The notes under the pieces were generated by a model that saw nothing but the letters and a program-made list of their open reading frames with translations, was not told the origin of the DNA and did no database searches. Shown piece after piece: positions 48,901 to 57,474 of a DNA stretch of 64,000 nt. Positions within the stretch are counted from its first letter, which is position 1. Each line of letters begins with the position of its first letter. Made by a program: the position numbers and the translations under genes. The stretch comes from Terebella lapidaria (lineage: Eukaryota; Annelida; Polychaeta; Terebellida; Terebellidae): contig OX424568.1 of NCBI GenBank assembly GCA_949152475.1, forward strand, positions 19,257,667 to 19,321,666. Reading direction: 5' to 3'.

Positions 48901-49117
48901 TCCTATGTTCATTTGTGACGCATGGTATTGCGTTATGGAATCACTCCATATCGACATAGAACAACTTGACAAGATGTACAGGGACATGCTTCCAACAAAC
49001 CGAAAAGTTCTGAAAGCCCTCGTATTCCAAGACGAACTTTCCAAACCAGAAATGGATTTACGCGACTACCTGCATGCTCTGTCTAGGAGAAAGGACGAAA
49101 AAGTGTGGATTCTTTGA
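45975..49117 (+). CDS. SAM-like/HECT-like protein encoded by the large transposon
   Basis: Exons 45975-46031 and 47354-49117, phase 0, donor AAC/GTGAGT and acceptor TTTTCCCCCAG, 606 residues. The splice is supported by sequence across it: MDEFLIKRGVDTAKLKAEN joins IDAEIVSMLDDAQLAKYIPK, the N-terminal SAM-like motif of a protein family often found with HECT domains in fish and invertebrates. A middle domain (ELGWMHFNEKLGRNVQVR, GGGTRHVTM, FFPRGKSSKGH) is typical of the same family. The C-terminal part from LYVHRGHVLEDL onward resembles the HECT N-lobe (AEDNGGVIRDALTEIW). The C-lobe with the catalytic Cys is absent: the frame stops at a large hairpin. It may be a truncated copy or a non-catalytic ubiquitin-system protein. 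Its role in transposition is unknown. Confidence 0.8.
46205..46345 (+). repeat. Family R fragment in the HECT-like gene intron
   Basis: ATGGCACTTCCAAATGGAA and GTGACCTTGAATTTGACCTT followed by GGAAGGTCAAAACGA match the R core. A short insertion inside the transposon. Confidence 0.75.
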
Positions 49118-49191
49118 TTTGAATGCTCGAGGCCGCGAAGCGGCCGAGAGCATTGAAATCAAAGAATCCACATCTTTTGAGTCTTTTCTCC
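49086..49191. repeat. Giant hairpin over the HECT-like stop codon
   Basis: Two ~50-bp arms around a GAA loop (49137-49139). The inner stem GGCCGC/GCGGCC is exact; the next 24 bp (GTGGATTCTTTGATTT...) pair with one mismatch; outer parts (GGAGAAA...) pair imperfectly. It covers the last 11 codons and stop. GTGTGGATTCTTT appears a third time at about 49297. Confidence 0.9.
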
Positions 49192-49338
49192 GACTTAAAA
49201 CATGTGTAGGCCTAGTCATGTGTAGATATAATATAATAGTATTACAAACGTGAGTTGCGTCATGTATGCTTTTCGCGTCATGCATACAGACTGAAAGTGT
49301 GGATTCTTTAAATCACTGAACCATTGCGAGTGACATGA

Positions 49339-49346
49339 TATAAATA
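49339..49346 (+). promoter_or_regulatory. TATA box of the recombinase-like gene
   Basis: TATAAATA, 46 bp before the ATG at 49392, in the right place for a promoter. Confidence 0.5.
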
Positions 49347-49391
49347 CAATTGCGCGAAACCCAGAAAATCACTCGACTCGACACTGACAAA

Positions 49392-50226
49392 ATGCAGGCG
49401 CAAGTGAGCGACGATGACGATATCTTCATCACACAGAGCAAAATCAGTTTTGATTTGAATGCATCTGTAGATAGCGATCAAGCGTTCGATGCAGCACAGA
49501 TGCTCGGAAATATTGGTGACAAAACACTCCGAATTGGATATCGGACTACGAGTGGCGAAACAGTATGTATAAACTATTCGAAGTTGCTGTATATCTGATT
49601 AAATGTTTCTATGATGACAGTTTGTGGTAATTGGTATAATAACTAACAGTAATTTCATGCTTTTAGGCCCAATCTTCCGGCGTATCGACCTGTATATTCT
49701 GACATCTCAGACGACGAACTCGTGTCAACATGCCAGAAATTCGAGGCTTCGTTGGACAGTGCATCTCAGAGTGGAATGCCGACATTTAAACAGAACAGCT
49801 GAGATTACTTTGCATAATGGACATAAACGACAATGTCAGCAAATTCATGTTGTAACAATTTGAAAAATTACCATATCTGGAAAGTAATAACGAGAGAATA
49901 AGTTGATGAAAACTGTCTCACGTCTCTGTAAGGACGCTGGATTAGATGGATATCGAACAAATCATTCCTTACGAGCCACAGCCGCTTCGCGTCTGTTTGA
50001 ACAAGATATGGATGAGCAGCTGATATGTGGAACTACTGGTCATCGTTCTCTGGCTGTCCGTCCGTACAAGCGCGTGTCCGATGCCAAGCGCAAGAAGATA
50101 AGTGCAGTAATCTCAAGCACAAGTAGTGCTACGGAGGATCCACGCTCTGAATTTCCCATCAGAAACAAAGACAAGTTGCCAATCAAGATTACCCTGAACT
50201 TGAATTTGAAATATGCTGTTATGTAA
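49392..50226 (+). pseudogene. Crypton-type tyrosine recombinase remnant
   Basis: First exon 49392-49562 (MQAQVSDDDDIFITQ..., donor ACA/GTATGT), acidic. A possible second exon from 49667 contains SDISDDELVSTCQKFEASL in a frame that the splice does not keep. The last part (about 49900-50226) holds the catalytic half of a tyrosine recombinase of the DUF3504/Crypton type: YRTNHSLRATAASRLFE (His-x-x-Arg), DMDEQLICGTTGHRSL (His/Arg) and RPYKRVSD (candidate nucleophile Tyr). The N-terminal half with the first catalytic Arg is missing, so the gene is probably dead. It could also be a short DNA-binding cargo protein. Confidence 0.65.
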
Positions 50227-51499
50227 TATGCAATATCACATATACTGGTTATGTACACGAAATTATCCAATAATATTATGTGTGAGCTCTGCAAATAAAA
50301 ATTTACCATGACTAACCGTTGATTCTTTTCAAAGTGTTGGAAATTGTGCGTTAAGAATCCCCGGCTTCTAGTTGATTCCTCAAAAATAATCCACACTTCA
50401 CACAATAGTGTGACGTCATCATAATGTTTTAAAGTACGAGAGTTAGAACCAGAGGTACTGAAGTTGTTCTTGCGCTTCTGCACCGGGTCCGATGTGATGG
50501 TGAAGAGCAGTATAACCGTGAGTTTCACTTCATCAGAGCTGGCGGATAGCGTTCGCTGTCCAACGTCACACACGTGTGGCTGTATTCTCGAAATACCACG
50601 CAGTTACCTATGAAAAAAAAAGTTACCTATGAAAAAAGTTACGCAGTTACCTATGAAAAAAAAAGATTCCTATGTCGTCTTCAAATCCGACTTTGTCAGT
50701 ATCCTACAAAATAGGTACTGGCAAATGGATGTTGTGTGATTAGAACGCTGAAGAAAATTTGCCAATAATGTCAAACTTTTGCCAATAGTTTCGAGTTTTA
50801 CTTGTAATTAGAGTGACTAACATCACTGAGTCTAAGTATTAATGATACAGTTTGGCACAATAATGATGGCATTATATTACATGTTATTCCGATAAACTGA
50901 AATGTTCCTTACTTGTAATACTTATGTGACAAGCAGCACTGTGTCAGTGCATTGCTTGTGGGGGTTTGAAATTCAATTATCGTTTCACTTGTAATTCTTG
51001 TGTGACATTTATAAGTATTTGACAGCCAAGTTCTCAATGTTATTGATCACGACATATATCTCATTTGCGTTTTATTGTGCTATGATCGCTGTAATCTGCA
51101 GGAACACATTTTTGTGTGTGATACCGATGGAGTTTTGTGCAATGCAAGGATATGTTTTATCACACAACAATGACATGTTTTTAATCGGATAAGTAATTGC
51201 GTGTGTATGCTCTCTGAAGGCCTGCAAATGTTTTAATAGAATAAAAACCATACTTTATACATATATGTTCATTTGTTTAAGAACCAAACGACTGTGTGAA
51301 TAAAAATAAGCTGTGTCGTTGCTGACAATGACAAGTTCAAGGTTATTCAGGTCAAATGAGAGGTCGAAAGTTTCTAACATATTTCTTTATTTTCGTGTTT
51401 ACGAATATTGCTCTACATAATTTCAAGACTCGATGAATGATCAATCTTGTGCCTCCATAAGGAAAACTTTCGGTGTTAGTGTGACAAATAAATGTATCT
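50227..51499. other. Non-coding stretch inside the large transposon
   Basis: No gene seen. It has a short tandem repeat of GTTACCTATGAAAAAAA (50601-50665). Confidence 0.5.
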
Positions 51500-52250
51500 A
51501 AAGTCACGCTGAACAGCTTTATTACCCTCGCCCCGATGGGGGGGGGGAGTGTATATTGCATTTGGGTCTTGCATTTGGGACTCGCCCCGAGAGCTTCATT
51601 ACCCTCGCCCAAAAAGGGGGGGGGGGGTATTGCATTTGGGTCTGTCCGTCTGTTTGTTTGTCGGTTTGCCTGTCTGTCCGCGCACATAACTCGAGAACGG
51701 ATCGACTTGAAAGTTGTAGGGATGAAGCGGTCATATATGACAGTGGCTCGGTCCTCCTCAACTTTTGTCAAATCGAATAAAAATGGTTGCCATGTCAATT
51801 GAAAAAAGTGAAAATCACATAATTGGTTATAACTAATTGTTCTGATTGATGTTCTGATCTGTTTTTTTAAAACTATTTCTGTATTTTTCTTTGACCAATT
51901 TCTCATCGTTTGGTGTACGACCGATGGTCTTATGATCAAAACTCTCTTTTATGGCGAGGTCGAAATTTTTGGGGTCACGATTTTTCGAGTCTTGATGTTC
52001 TGAGATTCGAGACCATAATGTGAAGCCAGGTTTCAATCTTGTGTAACCGTTTTCGTTCAAGAGATGTGATTCAATAATAGAAACAATATTGTGAAAATAT
52101 ACAGCTCAAAATTTATCGGCAAGGTCAAGGTCACAGAGAAGGTCAAAATCGAAAAGTTGCAATAACTCTGCTTACATTCATGATTAATTTCCCGAATAAC
52201 TTTGTAATTTTTGTAATCATTTGCTATATAACATATATGATCGTACGATA
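51500..52250. repeat. G-rich repeat insertion
   Basis: Two G-runs (51538-51549 and 51617-51628) sit within a duplicated phrase ACCCTCGCCC...GGGG...TATTGCATTTGGGTCT, followed by GTCTGTTTGTTTGTCGGTTTG and CATAACTCGAGAACGGAT, a wording common in dispersed invertebrate repeats. Non-coding. Confidence 0.55.
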
Positions 52251-52491
52251 AAAATTCCCCATTATCACCCAACGTCGAAAATGTAAGGATCGTCAGCTGA
52301 AATCATCGATTTTATTATATTTCAAGTAGTAGTAATTCCAAAACCACTGACGATATTCGATAGAATATCGAACATAAAGTATACATCATACGTGGGAGCT
52401 TGCAAAGTTTGGGAGGTTAGTATCACAAATTTAGGTACTGGTCGAGAATATGGTCAGAACAGAAACATTGCAAGAACTCTACAATTATTAA

Positions 52492-53030
52492 AGCAGCTGC
52501 CTTCGAATGTATGCAATATTTTCTTCAAAACTAAACCTTAGTGCAACACAGCTAATACAAGATAATAAAACATGTGCACACTGATTTTTCCGTCCGTGTT
52601 GTCTTCATCCGATTAAACACACATTTTATGCCTGTTTTGTTTATAAACAAACGAAGTGTATATCCATCAAACTCGAATGTTAACAAATGCCCGAATTGGC
52701 CTTGAAATTCCACATTGAGTGCAATTTTCAGTTTGTATCTGCAAATATGGTGTAGTTATGAGATAATAATTAGTGATATACCGTTTTGTGTGTGGAATTA
52801 TCAGTCCATCTTGCATTTTTACGCTTTGTTTACATATGCGTGTGATGGATACAGTTCGTTTGTTTATATACAAAACTGGCATAAAATGTGTGTTGAATCG
52901 GATGAAAAGACAACTCGGACGGAGTGTAATCGACAAAATCAATGTGCACATATTTCATTATCTTGATTTATTTGTGTTGCACTAAGATTTAGTTTTGAAG
53001 AAAATATTAATACATTCGAAGGCAGTTGCT
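52492..53030. mobile_element. Foldback/MITE with ~180-bp inverted repeats
   Basis: 539 bp. GCAGCTGCCTTCGAATGTAT at the left pairs with the right end (ATACATTCGAAGGCAGTTGC); matching continues for roughly 180 bp with moderate divergence (TTTTCTTCAAAACTAAA, CACACATTTTATGCC). I could not define a clear target duplication. The unpaired centre is about 150-180 bp. Nested in the large transposon. Confidence 0.8.
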
Positions 53031-53783
53031 CTAACGAGTATACATGTCTCCTATGATCTTTGCATTTTCCTCTGGCCAATTCCGGACTATTTGATATCTG
53101 ACCAATGGTCGTACGACCAACATCCCCGATTATCGATTACCACATGTATTGGTCATTAGCTTAAAGTGACATCGGCAAAAAAATATTTCTTCAAAAAAAA
53201 AACTACAAATATGCCTGTTGTCTCAGAAAAATAGGTTTCAGAACAAATTATGCCTGATCTGATGGATAATTGAAGCATATGCCAATACTAGCCGCCGCTT
53301 ATCTTTTGTTTTGTGTGCCACTCAGAGTTAACTCTGACCTGACCTATAACTTATGTTTGACTAGCTCGAACTTACACGAGTAAGCTGGAATTGCATTGCG
53401 TCAAGGAATACAAAACACCGAGAATGGCGGCAATGTCAACAAACTCAAACTATCTCCACCCGACACGGACAACGAAATCAATGAGAAAGAGGCATCTGTT
53501 TCGGCATACAAGTGCAAATGTAGAACTATTTTTTTTTTATTCGTTCAGTCGAAAATGTATGACAAAATATATAAGTGTCTCCCAATATCACTTTAAATTT
53601 GAGTTACTAAATCTGAAACGCGAGGGTCTGCAATCTTTGATTGTCTCGTTAGGAATTTTTGCTCTTGGTGGTTGTTATACAAATGGCATATACACTGGAT
53701 GGTTTTCATCGCAGCATTCACTACTATCACAACATTTTATTGCAACATTGCATGTGCAGGAGATACAGGTTATCGCCAAAACA

Positions 53784-55083
53784 TTAAATCTGTGCTCTTA
53801 TTGCAGATCGCAGGAACTTGTACAGTACAAACATATCTTCGGGGTCAGTAGGTAGTGCGAGCCTATGTTCCTGTATGCACAAACTGCACAGTTCAAATAC
53901 AATGTCGTCACATGGTATATCTGTTTTGTGATGAACTTCTCCAACACAGGCATCAATGTCATCTCGATCGACGTGTACACCATAATCACGCGTACCATAG
54001 ATAGCAGGAGCGGAGTACAGCTTCCAAGGTCGTCCAGAAATCAACAGCTGATTTCGATAAGAGCGAATTCTGTGATTGTTCCATGATTCCTTGACTTCAT
54101 CTAATGTTTTCTGAAACAGTTTTGAAGTAATTTTGTATTCTGCGTGACAATAAATGCAATCTGATTGACAGAATTGTTCCAATGTATCATGTAATATAGT
54201 ATGGTATCGAGAACTTTGCATAAGAAGGCATAAGATATCATTCATAATTTACCTGTACCAAATCCATGAAGCAGAACCTAACTAGATTTGTGTCAAGGTA
54301 ATCGCCTACGAACACATCTTCTTCCAGTAGCTTCTGCATGAAATTTATTCAGTATTGACAGCCTTGCCTTCTTAGCATCCCCCATATCCATTCTATCCTT
54401 TGATTGTTCACACTTGTCCCATACAGTGCACTTCGATTTCCTGCATACTGATCGTTGTGGTTTCTACGCCAAAATTTCTGAATCTGCTCAATATGTCCGT
54501 TTTCTGTGCCTCTGTCAAACCTTATCCGACATGGAGTGGTGCCGTTCTCTGCAACGACGTCGACAAAATATCCCGCTGTAACTTTAGGGTCTTTGTTCGT
54601 GTAATACGCCTGTAGCCATATAATACGTCGCGAGAATCCGTCAACACATCCATGGATGTATATGCCATATCGCGCAAGTTTGTCATAGCCGTCAACATGC
54701 CACATGGCATTTGGGCCCGGGTTTACGTACTTCCTTCTCTTGAGGCGTCGTCGTTGTCTATCGTCAACACCCTCAGGATCTATAATACTCATCAGAATTC
54801 GCACAGTTTCCTCTGTTACAACAAACCCTCTTTGTATGCACTTGGCATGGATCCACCTATATCCATATGTTTGACCTGGCTTCTCACATTCGGAGAGAAT
54901 GAATAAAGCAACATCTACAATGTCACTATGATGTTTCCTTCGGTACAAACCGAGTCTCTTAGTTAGCCTTTTCAGGGTGCGAATACTGATCAGTTGGCCG
55001 TGAATAACAGCTAAACATTCCAAAATCTCTCTGTTGGACAAGCCAAGTTTGAAGTATTTGACGATCAGTTCGTCAGACATCAC
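53784..55083 (-). pseudogene. Integrase-like DDE transposase of the large transposon
   Basis: Exons 55083-54253 and 54110-53784 with a 142-bp intron (donor CAG/GTAAAT, acceptor TTTCAG/A), phase 0, 385 codons. The first exon carries a helix-turn-helix-like N-terminus (LSNREILECL, LKRLTKRLGLYRRK) and an rve/IS3-type core: AMWHVDGYDKL (first Asp), RIRFDRGTENGHI (second Asp), NNQRIEWIWGMLRR (Glu). The second exon gives the conserved tail VKESWNNHRIRS...SGRPWKLYS...YGTRDYG. Codon 245 (54349-54351) is an in-frame UGA where I would expect Trp, so this copy is likely inactive unless the stop is read through or edited. Its start lies about 90 bp from the right palindrome array, which may hold its promoter. 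Confidence 0.85.
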
Positions 55084-55169
55084 TACAGTTCATGTTATTA
55101 TAACATCCGAAACGGAGAGTGCACTACAGTGAAATTAGACAACAACACGGACTTGACCAATAGATGTTG

Positions 55170-55520
55170 CTGAATAAGTCGATTTATCGAGATAATAAGT
55201 CGATTTATCGAGATGAATATCTCGATTTATCGAGATAATAAGTCGATTTATCGAGATATTAAGTCGATTTATCGAGATAAATATCTCGATTAATCGAGAT
55301 AAGTCGATTTATCGAGATAATAAGTCGATTTATCGAGATAAATATCTCGATTTATCGAGATATTAAGTCGATTTATCGAGATAAATATCTCGATTTATCG
55401 AGATATTAAGTCGATTTATCGAGATAATATCTCGATTTATCGAGATAATATCTCGATTTATCGAGATAATAAGTCGATTTATCGAGATAATAAGTCGATA
55501 AATCGAGATAATAAGTCGAC
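55170..55520. repeat. Right subterminal palindrome array
   Basis: About 16 units of AGTCGATTTATCGAGATAAT, the inverse of the left array, some spaced by ATCTCGATTTATCGAGATA palindromes. Together with the left array, it makes both transposon ends look like large binding-site clusters. Confidence 0.92.
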
Positions 55521-55567
55521 AAATTGAATTGAAAAAAAAACTCATGTTGCCCTAATACGCTTCCGTA
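55508..55567 (-). repeat. Right terminal inverted repeat
   Basis: Ends GCCCTAATACGCTTCCGTA at 55567, followed by CTTGAC (55568-55573), identical to 44487-44492. Confidence 0.9.
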
Positions 55568-55930
55568 CTTGACACTTAATTCATGGGACCCTATTAATTT
55601 TTAACCTGATAAATTATAAAGAAAATACCGAGTTCTGATATCTGTTCCGAAATTATTACATCCAATTCTTACATCCAAAAAGATGCAATTATAATCGTCT
55701 AGCTTATAACACATATTTCTAACATTGATCACTGCTCTATCAGTACATGCTGTTTAACGACGTGTCAGAAATGACGGGCCCACTTCGTACTCGATGGCGA
55801 GAAAGCAAATACGGTCCCAACTCGGCTGCATGTTGTAACCTGCACGGCTGCACCCCTTCAATCGTCCCAGGCAAGATATTGGCCTTCGGCACGTGACGCT
55901 CCACACTCGCACGAGTGTGCCTTTCTGTGG

Positions 55931-55937
55931 TATAAAA
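55931..55937 (+). promoter_or_regulatory. TATA box upstream of the kinase gene
   Basis: TATAAAA in GTGGTATAAAACCACG, itself a short palindrome. It lies 239 bp before the kinase ATG and 364 bp from the transposon's right end. Confidence 0.45.
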
Positions 55938-56169
55938 CCACGAGCAACACAGCACCCATGCCTTAGACGACTGCACAGCGCCGCCGAGGAATGTCAGCAA
56001 GTGGAACAGAGGGGCACTGCAACGGGGAAAATTTCTCATGTAGCACCGAGTGCGAAAGTAGTGTGTCTAAACAGGCAATATTATCTGGCAAAACCTCATT
56101 TGACAATGGATGTGGATAATGGAGTTTGTCAGGTGAATTATAGTGAATGAACTTCGTGGTTTATCCAAA

Positions 56170-57474
56170 ATGATTTGCAAGACGAGACATGTGATACTCT
56201 ACCTCCTAGCACCAGCATGTGTGTTCATGCACTTTGCACTTCTCAGGTATACAATGATTATGACGCCACTCGCAGATCATCAATATCCACCTGAACATAT
56301 TGTGAAATCTTCAAGAAAATTGAATTACGTACGAGCATCTGGAGAGACGCAAACAAATTCCACGTTCAAGAGGTCTGGGAATAATCGATCGTCCTCAAAT
56401 ATCATATCACACAGTTTGGAATATCAGGGGGATTTCCTGCACGAGGATGGACAAAATACAAGAAAAGATAACAATCTGCCAGGATCACACGTCATCTCTA
56501 AGATGGGAACTCCTGCAAACCACAGTCGGTATCGATTCAGCTGTAGCAATGTTGATCAAATTAGGATACGGCAAAAGATTGGCCACGGAGTAACTAAACA
56601 AGTGTATCTTGGAAATGTCAATCAAGAAAAGCTAGCCGTCAAAATGGTAACACGTAATGTCATTGACGTGTCTTCTTGTGTGAGAGCTTTGGATAAATCT
56701 GATATCGATCCCAAAAATTATCAAGAGGAGAAAGAAAAGTGCAACATCTTCCCCAACATGAAACTTATGAAGGAAATTTTGATCTTGGAGCAGATCGCAC
56801 ATCCTAATTTGCTTACTCTGCTGGGATATTGTGTCAGAAGTGAGGAGACAGAATCCACATCACTCGAAGAACACGGAGTCATAGCTGTGTATGAATATGG
56901 CCTGAGGTTTTACATTGATTCTCTGGCATCTTGGCCCCTAAAACGGCGACTCCAGACGGTAATGGAACTAGCAGACCTGCTGGATTATCTTGAAAATTCG
57001 CCATTGGGTTCTCTGAGGATATCAGATTTCAAAGAAGACCATTTTCTTTTGCGAGGAAACAAAATCAAGTTAACGGATCTTGATGATGTTACTAGCCAGG
57101 AACCAAGTTGTACAGTACCTCAATTCATACGCCCACTAATGTCTGAGGGAATTATAGGCGAAAGAAATAATGCCACTGGCATAGCGAACAAAGGACACTT
57201 GAACGATATTCCAGATCACGCAAAACTCTGTCGCTATGGATTAAACTGTCTTGGTGGGATATGTCCAGGTCATAATGCTAAATTCAACCTGGAAAATATG
57301 AACAGGATATTTCTCAAGACACTTTTGTCATTGACAGGCACGTTTGAGTTTAGTGTTGACATTGTGAATCAGTTGATATTTCTGCAACATGATCTTGATA
57401 TGCTGAAAATATCTGCTGCAGAAACAAAGATCAGAGCCTGGAAAATTTTTCAATATTTACAGGTATCTGGATAA
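56170..57474 (+). CDS. PKDCC: PKDCC-like secretory-pathway protein kinase (exon or gene)
   Basis: 434 codons from the ATG at 56170 (the frame opens a little earlier without an ATG). Residues about 8-25 (LYLLAPACVFMHFALL) look like a signal anchor, followed by a Ser/Asn-rich stem. The kinase domain starts with RQKIGHGVTKQVYLG (about 133), LAVKMV (catalytic Lys) and KLMKEILILEQIAHPNLL, followed by SPLGSLRISDFKEDHFLL (about 277) and LTDLDD (about 302), the DLD variant of DFG known from PKDCC/Vlk and the related FAM69/DIPK kinases. PKDCC phosphorylates tyrosines on secreted proteins. The Cys-rich C-terminal segment of the vertebrate protein is missing. CAG/GTATCT at 57462 could be a donor to an exon I did not find, or the frame simply ends at 57474 with AATAAA at 57653. 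Confidence 0.75.
   Translation: MICKTRHVILYLLAPACVFMHFALLRYTMIMTPLADHQYPPEHIVKSSRKLNYVRASGETQTNSTFKRSGNNRSSSNIISHSLEYQGDFLHEDGQNTRKDNNLPGSHVISKMGTPANHSRYRFSCSNVDQIRIRQKIGHGVTKQVYLGNVNQEKLAVKMVTRNVIDVSSCVRALDKSDIDPKNYQEEKEKCNIFPNMKLMKEILILEQIAHPNLLTLLGYCVRSEETESTSLEEHGVIAVYEYGLRFYIDSLASWPLKRRLQTVMELADLLDYLENSPLGSLRISDFKEDHFLLRGNKIKLTDLDDVTSQEPSCTVPQFIRPLMSEGIIGERNNATGIANKGHLNDIPDHAKLCRYGLNCLGGICPGHNAKFNLENMNRIFLKTLLSLTGTFEFSVDIVNQLIFLQHDLDMLKISAAETKIRAWKIFQYLQVSG

Larger units (their letters stand above)
44493..55567. mobile_element. 11-kb IS3EU-like DNA transposon carrying HECT-like and recombinase genes
   Basis: Ends TACGGAAGCGTATTAGGGC and its reverse complement at 55549-55567, extending with few mismatches for about 60 bp. 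CTTGAC is duplicated exactly on both sides (44487-44492, 55568-55573). Just inside each end is a 0.3-kb palindrome array. Contents: SAM/HECT-like gene (45975-49117, plus), Crypton-type recombinase remnant (49392-50226, plus), integrase-like DDE transposase (53784-55083, minus). The 6-bp duplication, TAC...GTA ends and integrase-type transposase agree with IS3EU as I recall it. Secondary insertions inside it: an R fragment (46205-46345), a G-rich repeat (about 51500-52250) and a foldback (52492-53030). The UGA in the transposase suggests this copy cannot move by itself. Confidence 0.9.

Noticed and set aside
53391-53855. 154-codon plus-strand frame
   Set aside because: Overlaps the second exon of the transposase on the other strand and shows no family similarity.
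55893-56150. 85-codon frame before the kinase
   Set aside because: Begins upstream of the candidate TATA box and lacks motifs; more likely 5' flank or leader.
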